NCBI RefSeq assembly: GCF_000482725.1
Contig: NZ_KI519483.1
Span: 16,621-80,620, forward strand
Length of the DNA: 64,000 nucleotides
Reading direction: 5' to 3'
Source of the DNA: Psychromonas arctica DSM 14288
GTDB lineage: Bacteria; Pseudomonadota; Gammaproteobacteria; Enterobacterales; Psychromonadaceae
The position numbers were made by a program, and so were the translations under genes. Positions 39,791-49,812 of this stretch are shown one piece after another. The first letter of the stretch is position 1. The number at the start of each line of letters is the position of its first letter. The notes under the pieces are model-generated. The model made no database searches and was not told the origin of the DNA. It worked only from the letters and a program-made list of their open reading frames with translations.

Positions 39791-39833
39791 ATTGCTATTC
39801 GTTTGGGATTTTCCTCTCAATTTAAGGACTCAT

Positions 39834-39881
39834 TTAACTATTCACTTAACTATCAACTTAATTATCAACTTAGTTATCAAT
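39834..39881. repeat. 12-bp tandem repeat, four copies
   Basis: Four consecutive 12-base units related to TTAACTATCAAC (39834, 39846, 39858, 39870) lie in the malQ-malK gap, with a degenerate fifth to 39893. It is non-coding and AT-rich. Confidence 0.75.
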
Positions 39882-39975
39882 TCAATTTTAAACATTAATC
39901 ATTAAACTCATCCATTTTCTTCATTTAACATTATCATTAAGCTGGTTGAGTATGGAGCTACCTAAATTTACTTAA

Positions 39976-40013
39976 TTAAATACAACTACTTAAATACAAT
40001 TACTTAAGTACAA
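39976..40013. repeat. 14-bp tandem repeat, 2.7 copies
   Basis: Units of TTAAATACAAYTAC begin at 39976 and 39990, with a partial third at 40004. They lie in the same 39694-40359 gap, where I see no gene. Confidence 0.7.
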
Positions 40014-40283
40014 GCCTAGATTCGTATAATAAGTGGTTTCATAAAATAATTTGATGTCGTCATTCTATATAGTCATTTCCTAAAGAATAAATGACATAAG
40101 CATTGTAAATAGAGTCTGTGGTAATAAATGTAATCGTTGAGTTATAAGCGATATCGAGTATTTGATTGTTTATAGACTGTGTCGGTTATGGGTTATTATT
40201 TTTTGTGTGCGGGAAGGGGGAAATCATCAGTTGTGAGTTATTAATGTATATTGCATTGCCAATGTTGGAACAAAAAGTGTTGG

Positions 40284-40332
40284 AATAGTAAATGCTGCAC
40301 TATTTGCTCAGTATCTGTGAGCATTTACTATT
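40284..40332 (-). terminator. Terminator of malK
   Basis: A 13-bp perfect stem (40284-40296 with 40320-40332) lies 28 bases after the malK stop on the minus strand. A T5 run comes about 10 bases later. Confidence 0.7.
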
Positions 40333-40359
40333 GAATTTATATTTTTGTTAATTTTGTCT

Positions 40360-41496
40360 TTATTTTTCAGCGATCATCGCATCATAATCAACACCGCTTT
40401 CACGGTGAAGACGGCGACAGGCTATACCATCTCTGTGGAATAAATGACAACGATGCGCAGTTAAACCCACATTGTATTTTTGACCAACTTCCACATCAAG
40501 CGTATCTGCTGCTCTATATATAACATCTGCATCTGCACTGGCTAGGTTCATGTAAATTTGGGTTTCATTACCTAGCTTTTCTACGATTTGTACTTTGCCT
40601 TCGATAGTGGCATCAGCTTGTTCTGCATTCAGTAAATGTTCAGGACGAATGCCTAATGACATTCGATCGCCTATAGTCACTGTTTTACCTTCTACAGGTA
40701 TCCAAAAGCTTTCATTATTTGCTAGTTTGACTTTGACTCGTTCATCCTCTGTATCTTCAATCGATACGCTCATGAAGTTCATCTTAGGCGAACCAATAAA
40801 GCCGGCTACAAAACGATTGATTGGATAGTGATATAGTTCAAGAGGGCGACCCACTTGTGATACTGAACCCGCATCTAATACTACGATTTTATCGGCCATT
40901 GTCATTGCTTCTACTTGGTCATGAGTCACGTAGATCATAGTGCAGCCAAGTTTACGTTGCAGTTTAGTAATTTCACTGCGCATATTGACGCGTAATGCGG
41001 CATCCAAATTAGAGAGTGGTTCATCAAGCAAAAAGACATTTGGCTGTGATACCAGTGTTCTGCCAATGGCGACACGTTGTCGTTGCCCACCTGAAAGTGC
41101 TTTAGGTTGACGTTCAAGTAAGTGAGTTAATTGTAAAATGTCCGCCACATGATGAACACGTGTATCTATTTCAGATTTTTTAGCTTTAGCTAACTTTAAA
41201 CCAAAGGACATGTTGTCGTAGAGGTTAAGATGCGGATAGAGTGCGTAGGATTGAAATACCATACCGACACCCCGTTTTGATGGTTCAACATCATTCATGC
41301 GTTCTTCACCGATGTATAAATCACCAGAAGTAATTTCTTCAAGGCCTGCTATACATCGTAAAAGTGTGGATTTACCACAACCCGATGGACCAACAAAGAC
41401 GACCAGTTCGCCTTCTTTTATTTCAAGATCGACATTTTTAGAGATAAGTAGCTTGTCGTAAGCTTTACATACATTTTTTAAGGTGACACTGGTCAT
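40360..41496 (-). CDS. malK: Maltose/maltodextrin ABC transporter ATPase MalK
   Basis: A 378-residue ABC ATPase powering MalFG. Walker [10 protein letters not shown] is at residues 36-44, followed by the Q-loop ([12 protein letters not shown]), the signature [13 protein letters not shown], Walker B ([12 protein letters not shown]) and [12 protein letters not shown]. The C-terminal third is the regulatory OB-type domain with GIRPEHL, where E. coli MalK contacts MalT and the glucose enzyme IIA. Length is close to E. coli MalK (371). Transcription is divergent from malEFG; unlike E. coli, lamB and malM do not follow malK but lie about 11 kb away. Confidence 0.96.
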   Translation of the reverse strand: MTSVTLKNVCKAYDKLLISKNVDLEIKEGELVVFVGPSGCGKSTLLRCIAGLEEITSGDLYIGEERMNDVEPSKRGVGMVFQSYALYPHLNLYDNMSFGLKLAKAKKSEIDTRVHHVADILQLTHLLERQPKALSGGQRQRVAIGRTLVSQPNVFLLDEPLSNLDAALRVNMRSEITKLQRKLGCTMIYVTHDQVEAMTMADKIVVLDAGSVSQVGRPLELYHYPINRFVAGFIGSPKMNFMSVSIEDTEDERVKVKLANNESFWIPVEGKTVTIGDRMSLGIRPEHLLNAEQADATIEGKVQIVEKLGNETQIYMNLASADADVIYRAADTLDVEVGQKYNVGLTAHRCHLFHRDGIACRRLHRESGVDYDAMIAEK

Positions 41497-41897
41497 GTAG
41501 TTTGTCCTCGATTAATTTTTATGTTTACGCTCATGATTTCTGTTGTTTATTCCTGAACTCTTATTTAGGAATTTTTATTTATGAAATTTGAAACCATTAA
41601 TTGTGTTTTATATTAATAAATAATTGCTGCCGTTGATGTATCCTTCTTACAACATTTCTTTTTATTAACAACGAACTAACTAGATACACTTTATAAATAC
41701 CGAGATTGCATAATTTGTTATGTAAATGGTAGTAAAAAAGTATAAATATTAGCGATAAATTGGTTTTATTGGCTATTTTTAGCCGCAGTTAGGGATCGCT
41801 GAAACGAAAACGTAAATAACACGATCTCAATCTATTACTAGTGATTGATAGTATGCTTATTTTAGACCATCTATACATCATCCTAGTGCAATAATTT

Positions 41898-41924
41898 GTA
41901 GGAGGAGGACAGAGGAGGGGAGGG
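41898..41924. promoter_or_regulatory. MalT-box-like cluster in the malK-malE divergent region
   Basis: GGAGGAGG at 41901-41908 and AGAGGAGGGGAGGG at 41911-41924 form a purine-only cluster like tandem MalT boxes, between malK and malE. The rest of the 41497-42176 gap carries no gene. Confidence 0.6.
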
Positions 41925-41978
41925 ATAAGACATATTCAACAAAGTGCAGATGTCATTCCACTAATTTGCATTAATTAT

Positions 41979-41994
41979 GATGATTACTATCACA
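41979..41994. promoter_or_regulatory. Candidate Crp site in the malK-malE region
   Basis: GATGATTACTATCACA matches 8 of 10 core Crp positions, with a perfect right half-site. E. coli has Crp sites between malK and malE. Confidence 0.45.
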
Positions 41995-42008
41995 CAAAAA
42001 TTGAATTT

Positions 42009-42022
42009 GAGATCTTGATCTC
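42009..42022. promoter_or_regulatory. Palindromic site upstream of malE
   Basis: GAGATCTTGATCTC is a perfect 6-bp inverted repeat with a 2-base centre, 155 bases before malE. It may be a second regulator site; the identity is unknown. Confidence 0.35.
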
Positions 42023-42176
42023 GGTTATAGGTAGAGCTGTGTCACGAAAATAGAGTCGAACCCATGGGGCGTAGTGGATAGGATGATGATTAAGCGTTTT
42101 AACTTCTAGATAATAAAGTTCGAAATATGGCTTACCCAACGGCTAGCCCTCCATCACAACTAAAAAGGATATTAAC

Positions 42177-43358
42177 ATGAAAAAAAATCTAAGTATCGTT
42201 GCGCTTTGCACCATGGCTGCATTGGGTTCTTTTAATGCCAACGCGGCGATTGAAGAGGGGCAGCTTACTATCTGGATCAATGGCGACAAAGGGTACAATG
42301 GACTTGCTGAAGTCGGCCAACGCTTTGAAGAAGATACTGGTATTAAAGTTACTGTTGCTCACCCTGATGCACTACAAGACAAATTCCCACAAACGGCATC
42401 AACGGGCGATGGTCCTGATATCGTTTTTTGGGCACATGACCGTTTTGGTGGATACGCAGAAGCAGGTTTGCTAGTTGAAGTGACCCCTTCTAAAGAAGTG
42501 AAAAACGGTATTGTCGATTTTGCTTGGGATGCTGTGCAGTATAAAGGTAAATTCATTGGTTACCCTGTGGCTATTGAAGCGCTATCACTTATTTATAACA
42601 AAGATTTAATTGCTACGCCTCCTGAGAATTGGGAAGACATCACGGCGCTGAATACTAAACTGCAAAAAGATGGTAAATCGGCGATTATGTGGAACTTAAA
42701 AGAACCTTACTTTACTTGGCCTTTAATGGCTGCTGATGGGGGGTATGCTTTTAAGCCAACGTCTACCGGTTATGATATTAAAAATGCTGGTATTAATAAT
42801 GCGGGTGTAAAAGGGGCAATGACGTTTGTAAAACAATTGATCGATAACAAGGTTATTTCTCCTGATATGGATTATTCCGTGTCTGAATCTGAATTTACTA
42901 AGGGCAATGTTGCAATGACTATTAACGGTCCTTGGTCTTGGGGCAATATTGAAAAAGCTGGCATTAATTATGGTGTGACTACTTTACCTAAATTTAATGG
43001 TAAAGATTCTAAACCATTTGTTGGTGTATTGACCGCGGGTATTAGCACTGCGTCACCTAATAAAGACCTTGCTGTTGAGTTTATTGAAAACTACCTACTC
43101 ACTAACGAGGGTTTACGTAATATTAATAATGATAAACCGCTTGGTGCTGTTGCATTGAATTCATTTCAAAAAGAGTTAGCTGCTGATGCACGCATTGCGG
43201 CAACCATGAATAATGCAAAAAATGGTGAAATAATGCCAAATATCCCACAAATGGGTGCATTCTGGGGAAGTGCAAAAAATGCCATTATCAATATCGTTGA
43301 TGGTCGCCAAGCAGTAGATGCAGCGCTTGCAGATGCAGAAAAACAAATGGTCAAATAA
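42177..43358 (+). CDS. malE: Maltose/maltodextrin-binding periplasmic protein MalE
   Basis: This 393-residue binding protein has a clear signal peptide ([19 protein letters not shown] then NANA). The mature start [20 protein letters not shown] closely matches E. coli MalE. Further MalE blocks are [39 protein letters not shown] and [10 protein letters not shown]. It captures maltose and maltodextrins for MalFGK2. AAAAGGA lies before the ATG. It is the first gene of malEFG and is followed by two hairpins that probably keep its transcript more abundant than those of malFG. Confidence 0.97.
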   Translation: MKKNLSIVALCTMAALGSFNANAAIEEGQLTIWINGDKGYNGLAEVGQRFEEDTGIKVTVAHPDALQDKFPQTASTGDGPDIVFWAHDRFGGYAEAGLLVEVTPSKEVKNGIVDFAWDAVQYKGKFIGYPVAIEALSLIYNKDLIATPPENWEDITALNTKLQKDGKSAIMWNLKEPYFTWPLMAADGGYAFKPTSTGYDIKNAGINNAGVKGAMTFVKQLIDNKVISPDMDYSVSESEFTKGNVAMTINGPWSWGNIEKAGINYGVTTLPKFNGKDSKPFVGVLTAGISTASPNKDLAVEFIENYLLTNEGLRNINNDKPLGAVALNSFQKELAADARIAATMNNAKNGEIMPNIPQMGAFWGSAKNAIINIVDGRQAVDAALADAEKQMVK

Positions 43359-43365
43359 TGACGTT

Positions 43366-43398
43366 GTTAAGGAGTAAACATCAAGTTTATTCCTTAAC
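43366..43398 (+). terminator. First hairpin of the malE-malF gap
   Basis: A 14-bp stem (43366-43379 with 43385-43398, one G-U pair) with a 5-nt loop begins 8 bases after malE. It is likely an mRNA-stabilising or attenuating element. Confidence 0.8.
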
Positions 43399-43401
43399 AC
43401 T

Positions 43402-43438
43402 GGAGAAAGCATTGCTTTCTCCTCATTTTAATTTTTTT
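43402..43438 (+). terminator. Second hairpin of the malE-malF gap, terminator-like
   Basis: GGAGAAAGC and GCTTTCTCC (43402-43410, 43414-43422) form a 9-bp perfect stem followed by a T-rich run ending in seven T. Partial termination here would lower malFG expression relative to malE. Confidence 0.8.
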
Positions 43439-43523
43439 CGACTCCATCAATAACACATCACTACTATTAATCATGATGAAAAACAGTTAGTGGTGGCGTT
43501 GATTTTAGTAAACAGGGTTCTAT

Positions 43524-45092
43524 ATGCAGTCAGTTCAAGGTTCTGGTGCCATTGCACCATCTCCACTTCCTCTTAGTTGGGGAGTGATAATAAAATGGGC
43601 CATTTTAGTTTCAGTCGCTATCGTAAACGGTTATGCGTCGATTGTAATGTACTCTCGTGGAGAACTAGCATTTGCATTACTTACCGTCATATTAACATCA
43701 CTGGCACTGTATATTTTTGGTAGTAAAAAGACCTATGCTCATCGCTATATTTATCCTGGTATTGCGGGCATGATCCTATTTATATTATTTCCATTGGTTT
43801 ATACCACTAGCCTCGCATTTACTAACTACAGTGCTAAAAACCAATTAACGATAGAACGAGCACAAAGTGTCTTGTTGGATAGAACATTTCAGAGCGGTCA
43901 AAGTTATCCATTTAATCTCTATCAGACCGAACAAGGTTTTCGTATAGCGGTCATTGATAATGGCCAAACGCTCGCGACAGATGATTTTACAATGGATATT
44001 GTAGCCGGACAAAATGTTGAACTTAAGGCCGTACAAGAAGTTGATGGTAAAAAACAAAAAATAAAATCAATTATCAAAATTAGGGCAAAGCTCAACGACA
44101 TTAATTTAACTATGCCAAACGGCACAGTGGTGGGCATGAGTGGGCTACGGAAATTTGCCGCCATACAACCTCTTTATAGCATGCAATCGGATGGCGAAAC
44201 ATTATTAAACAATGAAACTGAGCAGCGACTTAAAGCGAATATGGAAATAGGATTCTATCAAGTCGTTAATGAAAATAACGAATTTATAGGAGACCCTATC
44301 TCGCCTGGTTTTGTCGTCAATGTCAGTACTGCAAATTTTGAGAAGGTATGGAAGGATGAGGGGATTAAAGAACCTTTTATAGGGATCTTTATTTGGACCG
44401 TTGTATTTTCAGCATTGTCTGTATTTTTGACCTTAATTATCGGATTGGTGTTAGCTAGTGTGGTGCAATGGGAAGCACTAAAAGGGCGCGCAGTGTATCG
44501 GGTATTATTGATATTACCTTATGCGGTTCCCGCTTTTATCTCTATTCTTATTTTTAAAGGGTTATTTAACCAAAGTTTTGGTGAAATAAATATGGTGTTA
44601 GAAGCCCTGTTCGGCATTAGCCCAGCTTGGTTTTCAGACCCTATCACCGCAAGAACCATGGTGGTGATTGTTAATACTTGGCTTGGTTTCCCTTATATGA
44701 TGATCCTGTGTATGGGGCTTTTAAAAGCGATTCCACATGATCTTTACGAAGCGTCTGCAATTGATGGTGCAGGGCCATTAAAAAACTTTACTAACATTAC
44801 TTTCCCTCTAATGATTAAACCATTAACACCGTTATTAATTGCAAGTTTTGCTTTTAACTTTAATAACTTTGTAATGATTTACCTATTAACGGGTGGTGGG
44901 CCGAATATGATTGGCACTACTGAACCGGCAGGTTATACGGATTTATTAGTGAGCTATACCTACCGCATTGCATTTGAAGGAAGTGGTGGACAAGACTTTG
45001 GTCTAGCAAGTGCCATTGCAACAATTATTTTCCTATTAGTGGGCGGCTTGGCATTGCTAAATCTTCGCTTCACAAAACTTGAACAAGATTAA
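43524..45092 (+). CDS. malF: Maltose ABC transporter permease MalF
   Basis: A 522-residue inner-membrane permease. The first membrane helices lie within residues 25-100. They are followed by a large periplasmic domain of about 180 residues (the P2 loop that contacts MalE in E. coli) and then the conserved core. The coupling motif reads [34 protein letters not shown] and [19 protein letters not shown] match MalF N-terminal helices. It pairs with MalG to form the channel. It lies 11 bases before malG. The ribosome site (AACAGGG) is modest. Confidence 0.95.
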   Translation: MQSVQGSGAIAPSPLPLSWGVIIKWAILVSVAIVNGYASIVMYSRGELAFALLTVILTSLALYIFGSKKTYAHRYIYPGIAGMILFILFPLVYTTSLAFTNYSAKNQLTIERAQSVLLDRTFQSGQSYPFNLYQTEQGFRIAVIDNGQTLATDDFTMDIVAGQNVELKAVQEVDGKKQKIKSIIKIRAKLNDINLTMPNGTVVGMSGLRKFAAIQPLYSMQSDGETLLNNETEQRLKANMEIGFYQVVNENNEFIGDPISPGFVVNVSTANFEKVWKDEGIKEPFIGIFIWTVVFSALSVFLTLIIGLVLASVVQWEALKGRAVYRVLLILPYAVPAFISILIFKGLFNQSFGEINMVLEALFGISPAWFSDPITARTMVVIVNTWLGFPYMMILCMGLLKAIPHDLYEASAIDGAGPLKNFTNITFPLMIKPLTPLLIASFAFNFNNFVMIYLLTGGGPNMIGTTEPAGYTDLLVSYTYRIAFEGSGGQDFGLASAIATIIFLLVGGLALLNLRFTKLEQD

Positions 45093-45103
45093 GGAGTTTT
45101 CCG

Positions 45104-45994
45104 ATGGCTATAGTACAAGGCAAGAATTTAAAGTATAGAGTTTGGGCAACACACATAGCACTTTGGGTTTTTCTATCATTTATTATCTTCCCGTTATTAA
45201 TGGTAATCGCAATTTCATTGCGTGAAGGTAACTTTGCAACAGGCAGCTTGATACCCGAAAATCCATCTTTAGAGCATTGGAAGCTGGCATTAGGTTTCTC
45301 TGTTACTAACGTAGATGGTAGTGTCACGCCGCCCCCATTTCCTGTATTAACCTGGTTATGGAATTCAATTAAGATTGCGAGTATTTCTTCAATTTTAATT
45401 GTTGCCTTGTCAACAACTTCTGCTTATGCTTTTGCGCGTATGAAGTTTGGTGGTAAGAGTGCTATTTTGAAAGCGATGATGATTTTCCAAATGTTTCCGG
45501 CAGTACTGGCATTAGTTGCTTTGTATGCGTTATTCGATAAATTAGGACAATACATTCCGTTTCTTGGATTAAATACCCATGGCGGATTGATCTTTGCTTA
45601 TTTAGGGGGGATTGCACTGCATGTTTGGACCATCAAAGGATACTTTGAGACCATTGATAACTCGCTTGAAGAAGCGGCTGCTTTAGATGGTGCTACACCT
45701 TGGCAAGCATTCCGCTTAGTGTTGTTGCCTTTATCGGTTCCGATATTAGCTGTTGTGTTTATCCTTTCGTTTATTGCTGTAGTTGGCGAGGTGCCTGTTG
45801 CTTCACTATTATTATCAGATGTTGATAACTATACGTTAGCCGTTGGCATGCAACAGTACTTGTACCCTCAAAACTATTTATGGGGTGATTTTGCTGCAGC
45901 AGCGGTACTCTCGGCATTGCCTATTACTGGTGTATTTTTACTCGCACAACGTTGGTTAGTGGGTGGATTAACAGCTGGAGGTGTGAAAGGGTAG
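45104..45994 (+). CDS. malG: Maltose ABC transporter permease MalG
   Basis: This 296-residue permease has six hydrophobic segments and the coupling motif [23 protein letters not shown]. It ends [10 protein letters not shown], the same tail as E. coli MalG, where it reaches into the MalE site. AAGGAG precedes the ATG. It is the last gene of malEFG and is followed by a strong terminator. Confidence 0.96.
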   Translation: MAIVQGKNLKYRVWATHIALWVFLSFIIFPLLMVIAISLREGNFATGSLIPENPSLEHWKLALGFSVTNVDGSVTPPPFPVLTWLWNSIKIASISSILIVALSTTSAYAFARMKFGGKSAILKAMMIFQMFPAVLALVALYALFDKLGQYIPFLGLNTHGGLIFAYLGGIALHVWTIKGYFETIDNSLEEAAALDGATPWQAFRLVLLPLSVPILAVVFILSFIAVVGEVPVASLLLSDVDNYTLAVGMQQYLYPQNYLWGDFAAAAVLSALPITGVFLLAQRWLVGGLTAGGVKG

Positions 45995-46021
45995 CATCCT
46001 TAACTTCTAGATAGCTTTAAT

Positions 46022-46062
46022 AAACGCAATTTATCCCACCTTGTAAATTGCGTTTTTTTTTA
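46022..46062 (+). terminator. Terminator of malEFG
   Basis: AAACGCAATTTA (46022-46033) pairs perfectly with TAAATTGCGTTT (46044-46055) and is followed by a long T run. The rest of 45995-46747 shows no gene. A single MalT-like CTCCCTCC stands near 46139-46146, but no gene start follows it. Confidence 0.95.
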
Positions 46063-46089
46063 ACTATTTTAAGCCTACTTTAATCATCA

Positions 46090-46110
46090 TTGATTGATTG
46101 ATTGATTGAT
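46090..46110. repeat. TTGA tetranucleotide repeat, five copies
   Basis: Five exact TTGA units run from 46090 to 46109 in the non-coding gap after malG. It is too far from any start to suggest phase variation. Confidence 0.8.
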
Positions 46111-46692
46111 CCATGAATTAATTTTATGAGTAGCCGTTCTCCCTCCTTATTTGTGATTATACGAGATTATTACCCTTGTAATTATTTTTATGTGCAACTA
46201 TAAACTAAATATTTATATTTTCTCCTCTGTTTTTATCTATGTTATTAATAGGCATTGATAATGAGAATTAATGTTTTTTAAGAAAAAATAAACTTAAATA
46301 ACCTCGTCCTAAGTCGTTCTGACTGTATTTACACATATCGCTAAGCTAAAGGTACTAAAAGAAAATACTATTGAAAGTGAACATTTCTTATTCATGTTGT
46401 TGAAAGGTTTTGTGTGTTGAAATAGTTCTTGGTTGGTTTTTTTGATTGGTTTAGGGCTGGTGTTAAGGCTATTGATAGAACTAGATTCAAGGTTGGCTTT
46501 TGTTAATGTCTAAATGAACTAGAACAATTCGATTGTATTGTTACTCATGTACATACTCATGCTATCTTGATCGCGTTATTGCAGTGGTTTGCGCATCATG
46601 AGGGCATTAATAGGCATTGATTTATGACTATTAATTATTGGATGCAGCTTATTGATGTTTTTTATAAGCAGTTACTTATAAATAGAGAAGTG

Positions 46693-46736
46693 AATTGTCT
46701 CAACACTAAGTCACTTTTTACTGCATTGAGACAATT
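46693..46736 (-). terminator. Terminator of malS
   Basis: An 11-bp perfect stem (46693-46703 with 46726-46736) lies 12 bases after the malS stop on the minus strand. There is no T run, so strength is uncertain. Confidence 0.65.
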
Positions 46737-46747
46737 GATATAATCGG

Positions 46748-48811
46748 TTAATGGCCAAAAAAAGCAACCACAACGGTATCGTCTTTCAAACTTCTACTAA
46801 ACACATAAGCATTATCGTGGTTGATAACGTTATGTTTTCCTGCTCCTATTGCAGGATGATTTTTTCTAAATTTAGCAATCGTTTTCCAATGTGTTAGCAA
46901 GGATTGACGATCTTTATCTAAATCCCACACCATGTCAGAGCGGGTGCCTTGATGAAAATCATCAGCATATGGACCAATTTTTCTTGCCACTTCATCGCCA
47001 TAATAAACTTGGATTGCGCCAGGGGTGAGCAACAATGCATTTGCCGCATTTCTTTGCATCTGTAAAGAGTTAAAGCGACTAAAAAATAGCTCAGTATCGT
47101 GTGATGACATGTAACTGACCGGATTGAAGTCTTTGCTTTCCTGTATCGTATTGGCATAGTTTTGGTAGGTATTCTTCATTTGGCTGAAACAAGCAGCGCC
47201 TTTATCCATTTTCTTTTGCAAATCAAAATTAATCAAAGCGTCAAACCCATCATCAAAATAAGGACTACGATAAGCTGTATGCCCCCACACTTCACCCATC
47301 ATAAAAAAGGGTAAACCTGATTCACCGTTATTGTTGCGCCATGTCTCTAAACTGTTAATACTTTCTGACTTTAACCTTTTCCAGACACTGGGTTCAACAT
47401 GCTTAACGGTATCGATTCTAAATCCATCAATACCAAACCGTTTCACCCAATCGGTTTGCCACTCTATTAAATAATCTGACACAGTAAAATTAGCTCGTTT
47501 AGCAACACGAGTACCTGCATTATTGAGTAGCCATTCAGGTGGCGCTACCGCTTTGGTTGATTCTGTTATCATATCGGGTAATCCTGCTAAAGAGGACGAA
47601 ATATCGCTGTTCCCCGGTGACTGATAACCGGGGAAAGTTGCTCTTATCCAATCTTTTCCCCACCAATGTTGCCATTGCGAACTTTTATAATTAATTTGCT
47701 GGTGAAAACTATGCCAGTTTTGTTCTGACATGGGCTTCCAAGCAGACCATTGAGGTGGCCAATTTGATTGAGGTGTCACAACATCGATTTTATCTATTTG
47801 AAGATCGGCTAAGGTAGCATAACCTGCATGGTTAATTACTACATCTAGTAGTACCTTCATCCCGCGTTGATGGGCCTGTTTGACTAACTCATTTAAGTCT
47901 TCATCATTTCCAAAATTTTGGTCAATTTTAGTAAAATCTCGTGTCCAGTATCCATGGTAAGCATAAAAGGGAAAGTTACCTTTCTCTCCACCGCCAACAA
48001 ACCCATGTACTTGCTCGACAATCGGAGATAACCAAATAGCGTCAGTGCCTAAACTTTGAATGTAATCTAGTTTTTGAGTGACACCTTTAAGATCACCGCC
48101 ATGAAATGTGCCGACTTCATCTAAACCGTCGCTAACACGTCCATAAGATTGATCATTACTAGTATCTGCATTATTAAAACGGTCAATCATAACAAAGTAG
48201 ATATTTGCATTTCTCCAATTTAATGGGGGTTTCTGTTGAACTGTGCTTGCTGTTGGCAACTTTTCAAGTAGCACTAATCCACCGCTATCAGGGGAAGGTG
48301 TGAGCGTTACCTTATTGTTTTTAACTTCGACAATATGGCCCGAATAAGCATCACGTAATTTTGTCGATTCATTGAATAGATTATCCAGATTAATAGTAAC
48401 TGCGCCTCCTGAATAGACTTCACACTGCAGATCAGGAATAGGGCGTTTAAAGGTAGTTTTTTGTGAAGTTTTAGGTTGCCGATTAATTTTTAAGGAAGGG
48501 GGGCTTTCATTAAATGTGAATGCATAATCTCCGCTAAAACGCACCCGTAAATCAAGCTCTGTTGGCTCACCACAATTTAATGCTAAAGGCTTATTAAATT
48601 TTACTTTTTGTGCATTTACTGAAGCACATTTTCCATTAACCTCAGAGATATTTATGGTGTAACTATCTTTTGAAAGCGGGACAACCAGGGGATGTTCGTC
48701 TTCAAGTGTAAACTGTCGACTATTTGTAGTGGTAGATATTGCAATATTGGCTGCGAAAACGTTCGGAGCACTGATTAATAACGTGAGAAAAAGAGTATTA
48801 AGTTTCATCAT
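46748..48811 (-). CDS. malS: Periplasmic alpha-amylase MalS
   Basis: A 687-residue GH13 amylase with a signal peptide (MMKLNTLFLTLLISAP then NVFA). The family blocks are LLDVVINHAG, GIDGFRIDTVKH with nucleophile Asp467, MGEVWGH with acid Glu507, and SSHDTELF with Asp572. An N-terminal beta-rich region of about 190 residues with several Cys precedes the barrel, as in E. coli MalS (676 residues), which trims maltodextrins in the periplasm before MalE capture. Two adjacent ATGs (48811, 48808) are possible; AAGG suits the second slightly better. It lies alone on the minus strand between malG and a hypothetical gene. I see no clear MalT box upstream. Confidence 0.93.
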   Translation of the reverse strand: MMKLNTLFLTLLISAPNVFAANIAISTTTNSRQFTLEDEHPLVVPLSKDSYTINISEVNGKCASVNAQKVKFNKPLALNCGEPTELDLRVRFSGDYAFTFNESPPSLKINRQPKTSQKTTFKRPIPDLQCEVYSGGAVTINLDNLFNESTKLRDAYSGHIVEVKNNKVTLTPSPDSGGLVLLEKLPTASTVQQKPPLNWRNANIYFVMIDRFNNADTSNDQSYGRVSDGLDEVGTFHGGDLKGVTQKLDYIQSLGTDAIWLSPIVEQVHGFVGGGEKGNFPFYAYHGYWTRDFTKIDQNFGNDEDLNELVKQAHQRGMKVLLDVVINHAGYATLADLQIDKIDVVTPQSNWPPQWSAWKPMSEQNWHSFHQQINYKSSQWQHWWGKDWIRATFPGYQSPGNSDISSSLAGLPDMITESTKAVAPPEWLLNNAGTRVAKRANFTVSDYLIEWQTDWVKRFGIDGFRIDTVKHVEPSVWKRLKSESINSLETWRNNNGESGLPFFMMGEVWGHTAYRSPYFDDGFDALINFDLQKKMDKGAACFSQMKNTYQNYANTIQESKDFNPVSYMSSHDTELFFSRFNSLQMQRNAANALLLTPGAIQVYYGDEVARKIGPYADDFHQGTRSDMVWDLDKDRQSLLTHWKTIAKFRKNHPAIGAGKHNVINHDNAYVFSRSLKDDTVVVAFFGH

Positions 48812-49051
48812 TTTACCTTCTTTTAATTAGCTTATTACATCATATAAAATTGTATCTATTGACACATCAACCGTCCATCTACGCCTCAGATTTTTAAAGT
48901 AGACCCCTATTATAAATGGTTTAAGGGTGATACTTCTGTTTATGTAAACAGGTAAACTAATAACATCTTGATCATTTAGTTATGCTGTTATTGCGTTTTA
49001 TAGTTATTCAGTTAACCAACTATTCAACAATAAAGTAACCACGAGCCATTT

Positions 49052-49627
49052 ATGAAAAAAACTGTTTTTACTTCTCTAATCTGTAGTCTATTTTGTTCTA
49101 CGTTAACAGCTTATCCTAGTACTTTAAGCTTACCTTGGTTATCACCTATGTTAGGTGACAATATTCCCGGGTGGTCTGTTGATGTATTAAATAAAAATCA
49201 GGATCTATTTGATTGTGGCGAAAAAGAAGAAGGTAAAGAGTATTGCTCTGAAGTTGTTAATTACTATACAACGCCTGTACAGGGACATTTATGGTTAGCA
49301 AAGGGAAGTGTAAACAAAATTCAACTAAATGCGCCCTTTACCGCAAATAATTATTCCAAACTTCAACTCAATATTCGTAAGGATGGCTATGTTTTAGCTT
49401 GGGTTGAAATTGCAGGAAAACATATTGATATTATTGATCAACTTAAGAACAAACCGTTTCATATTGTTGATAGAGAAGTGATTATGTTTATGAACTCGGG
49501 CAGAATATCTTCACCTAGAAGGCTACTGTGGTACCCTGAGACACAATATCAACAAGCCAATCCAAGTCGATATGTTGAGTTTGTAAGTGATGGTGTTACG
49601 ATAAATGTGAACTTTTTTAAGCTTTAA
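49052..49627 (+). CDS. Exported hypothetical protein in the mal locus
   Basis: A 191-residue protein with a signal peptide (MKKTVFTSLICSLFCSTLTA). The mature part starts YPSTLSLPWL and contains two Cys close together (FDCGEKEEGKEYCSE) that may form a disulfide. The rest alternates beta-strand-like segments (LQLNIRKDGYVLAWVEIAG, YVEFVSDGVTINVNFF). There is no membrane helix beyond the leader. I do not recognise the family. It is divergent from malS and convergent with glk, so a periplasmic role in starch use is possible but unsupported beyond position. The ribosome site is weak. Confidence 0.7.
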   Translation: MKKTVFTSLICSLFCSTLTAYPSTLSLPWLSPMLGDNIPGWSVDVLNKNQDLFDCGEKEEGKEYCSEVVNYYTTPVQGHLWLAKGSVNKIQLNAPFTANNYSKLQLNIRKDGYVLAWVEIAGKHIDIIDQLKNKPFHIVDREVIMFMNSGRISSPRRLLWYPETQYQQANPSRYVEFVSDGVTINVNFFKL

Positions 49628-49666
49628 GGTCACTGACGGGCTCAAGCTATTGCTAATGATGGGTAA

Positions 49667-49711
49667 CTATCAAACTATCAAACTATCAAACTATCAAACT
49701 ATCAAACTATC
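49667..49711. repeat. 8-bp tandem repeat CTATCAAA, 5.6 copies
   Basis: Exact CTATCAAA units run from 49667 to 49706, plus CTATC. They lie between convergent genes, 40 bases after the hypothetical gene. Such a tract can vary in copy number by slippage. Confidence 0.9.
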
Positions 49712-49752
49712 CATCAATCAATTAATCTATCAATAGTAAGGTAGGTGGTTGC

Positions 49753-49790
49753 AATCAACGTCAGTAAAAATATCTGCTGGCGTTGATTTT
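49753..49790 (+). terminator. Terminator between convergent genes
   Basis: AATCAACGTCAG (49753-49764) pairs with CTGGCGTTGATT (49777-49788) through 12 pairs, one G-U, and TTTT follows on the plus strand. It may serve both the plus-strand hypothetical gene and glk. Confidence 0.75.
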
Positions 49791-49812
49791 AAACTAGAAC
49801 ATTATTTATTGA

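Noticed and set aside
39834-40013. Regular short repeats considered as a CRISPR array
   Set aside because: Units are only 12-14 bp and directly abut with no spacers; no cas genes are present.
46138-46149. CTCCCTCC motif after malG considered as a MalT operator
   Set aside because: It lies between the malG terminator and the 3' end of malS with no start nearby; a single match without a partner is weak.
49738-49750. GTAGGTGGTT considered as a third copy of the 34-bp palindrome
   Set aside because: Only 10 bases match, and the other arm of the palindrome is absent.
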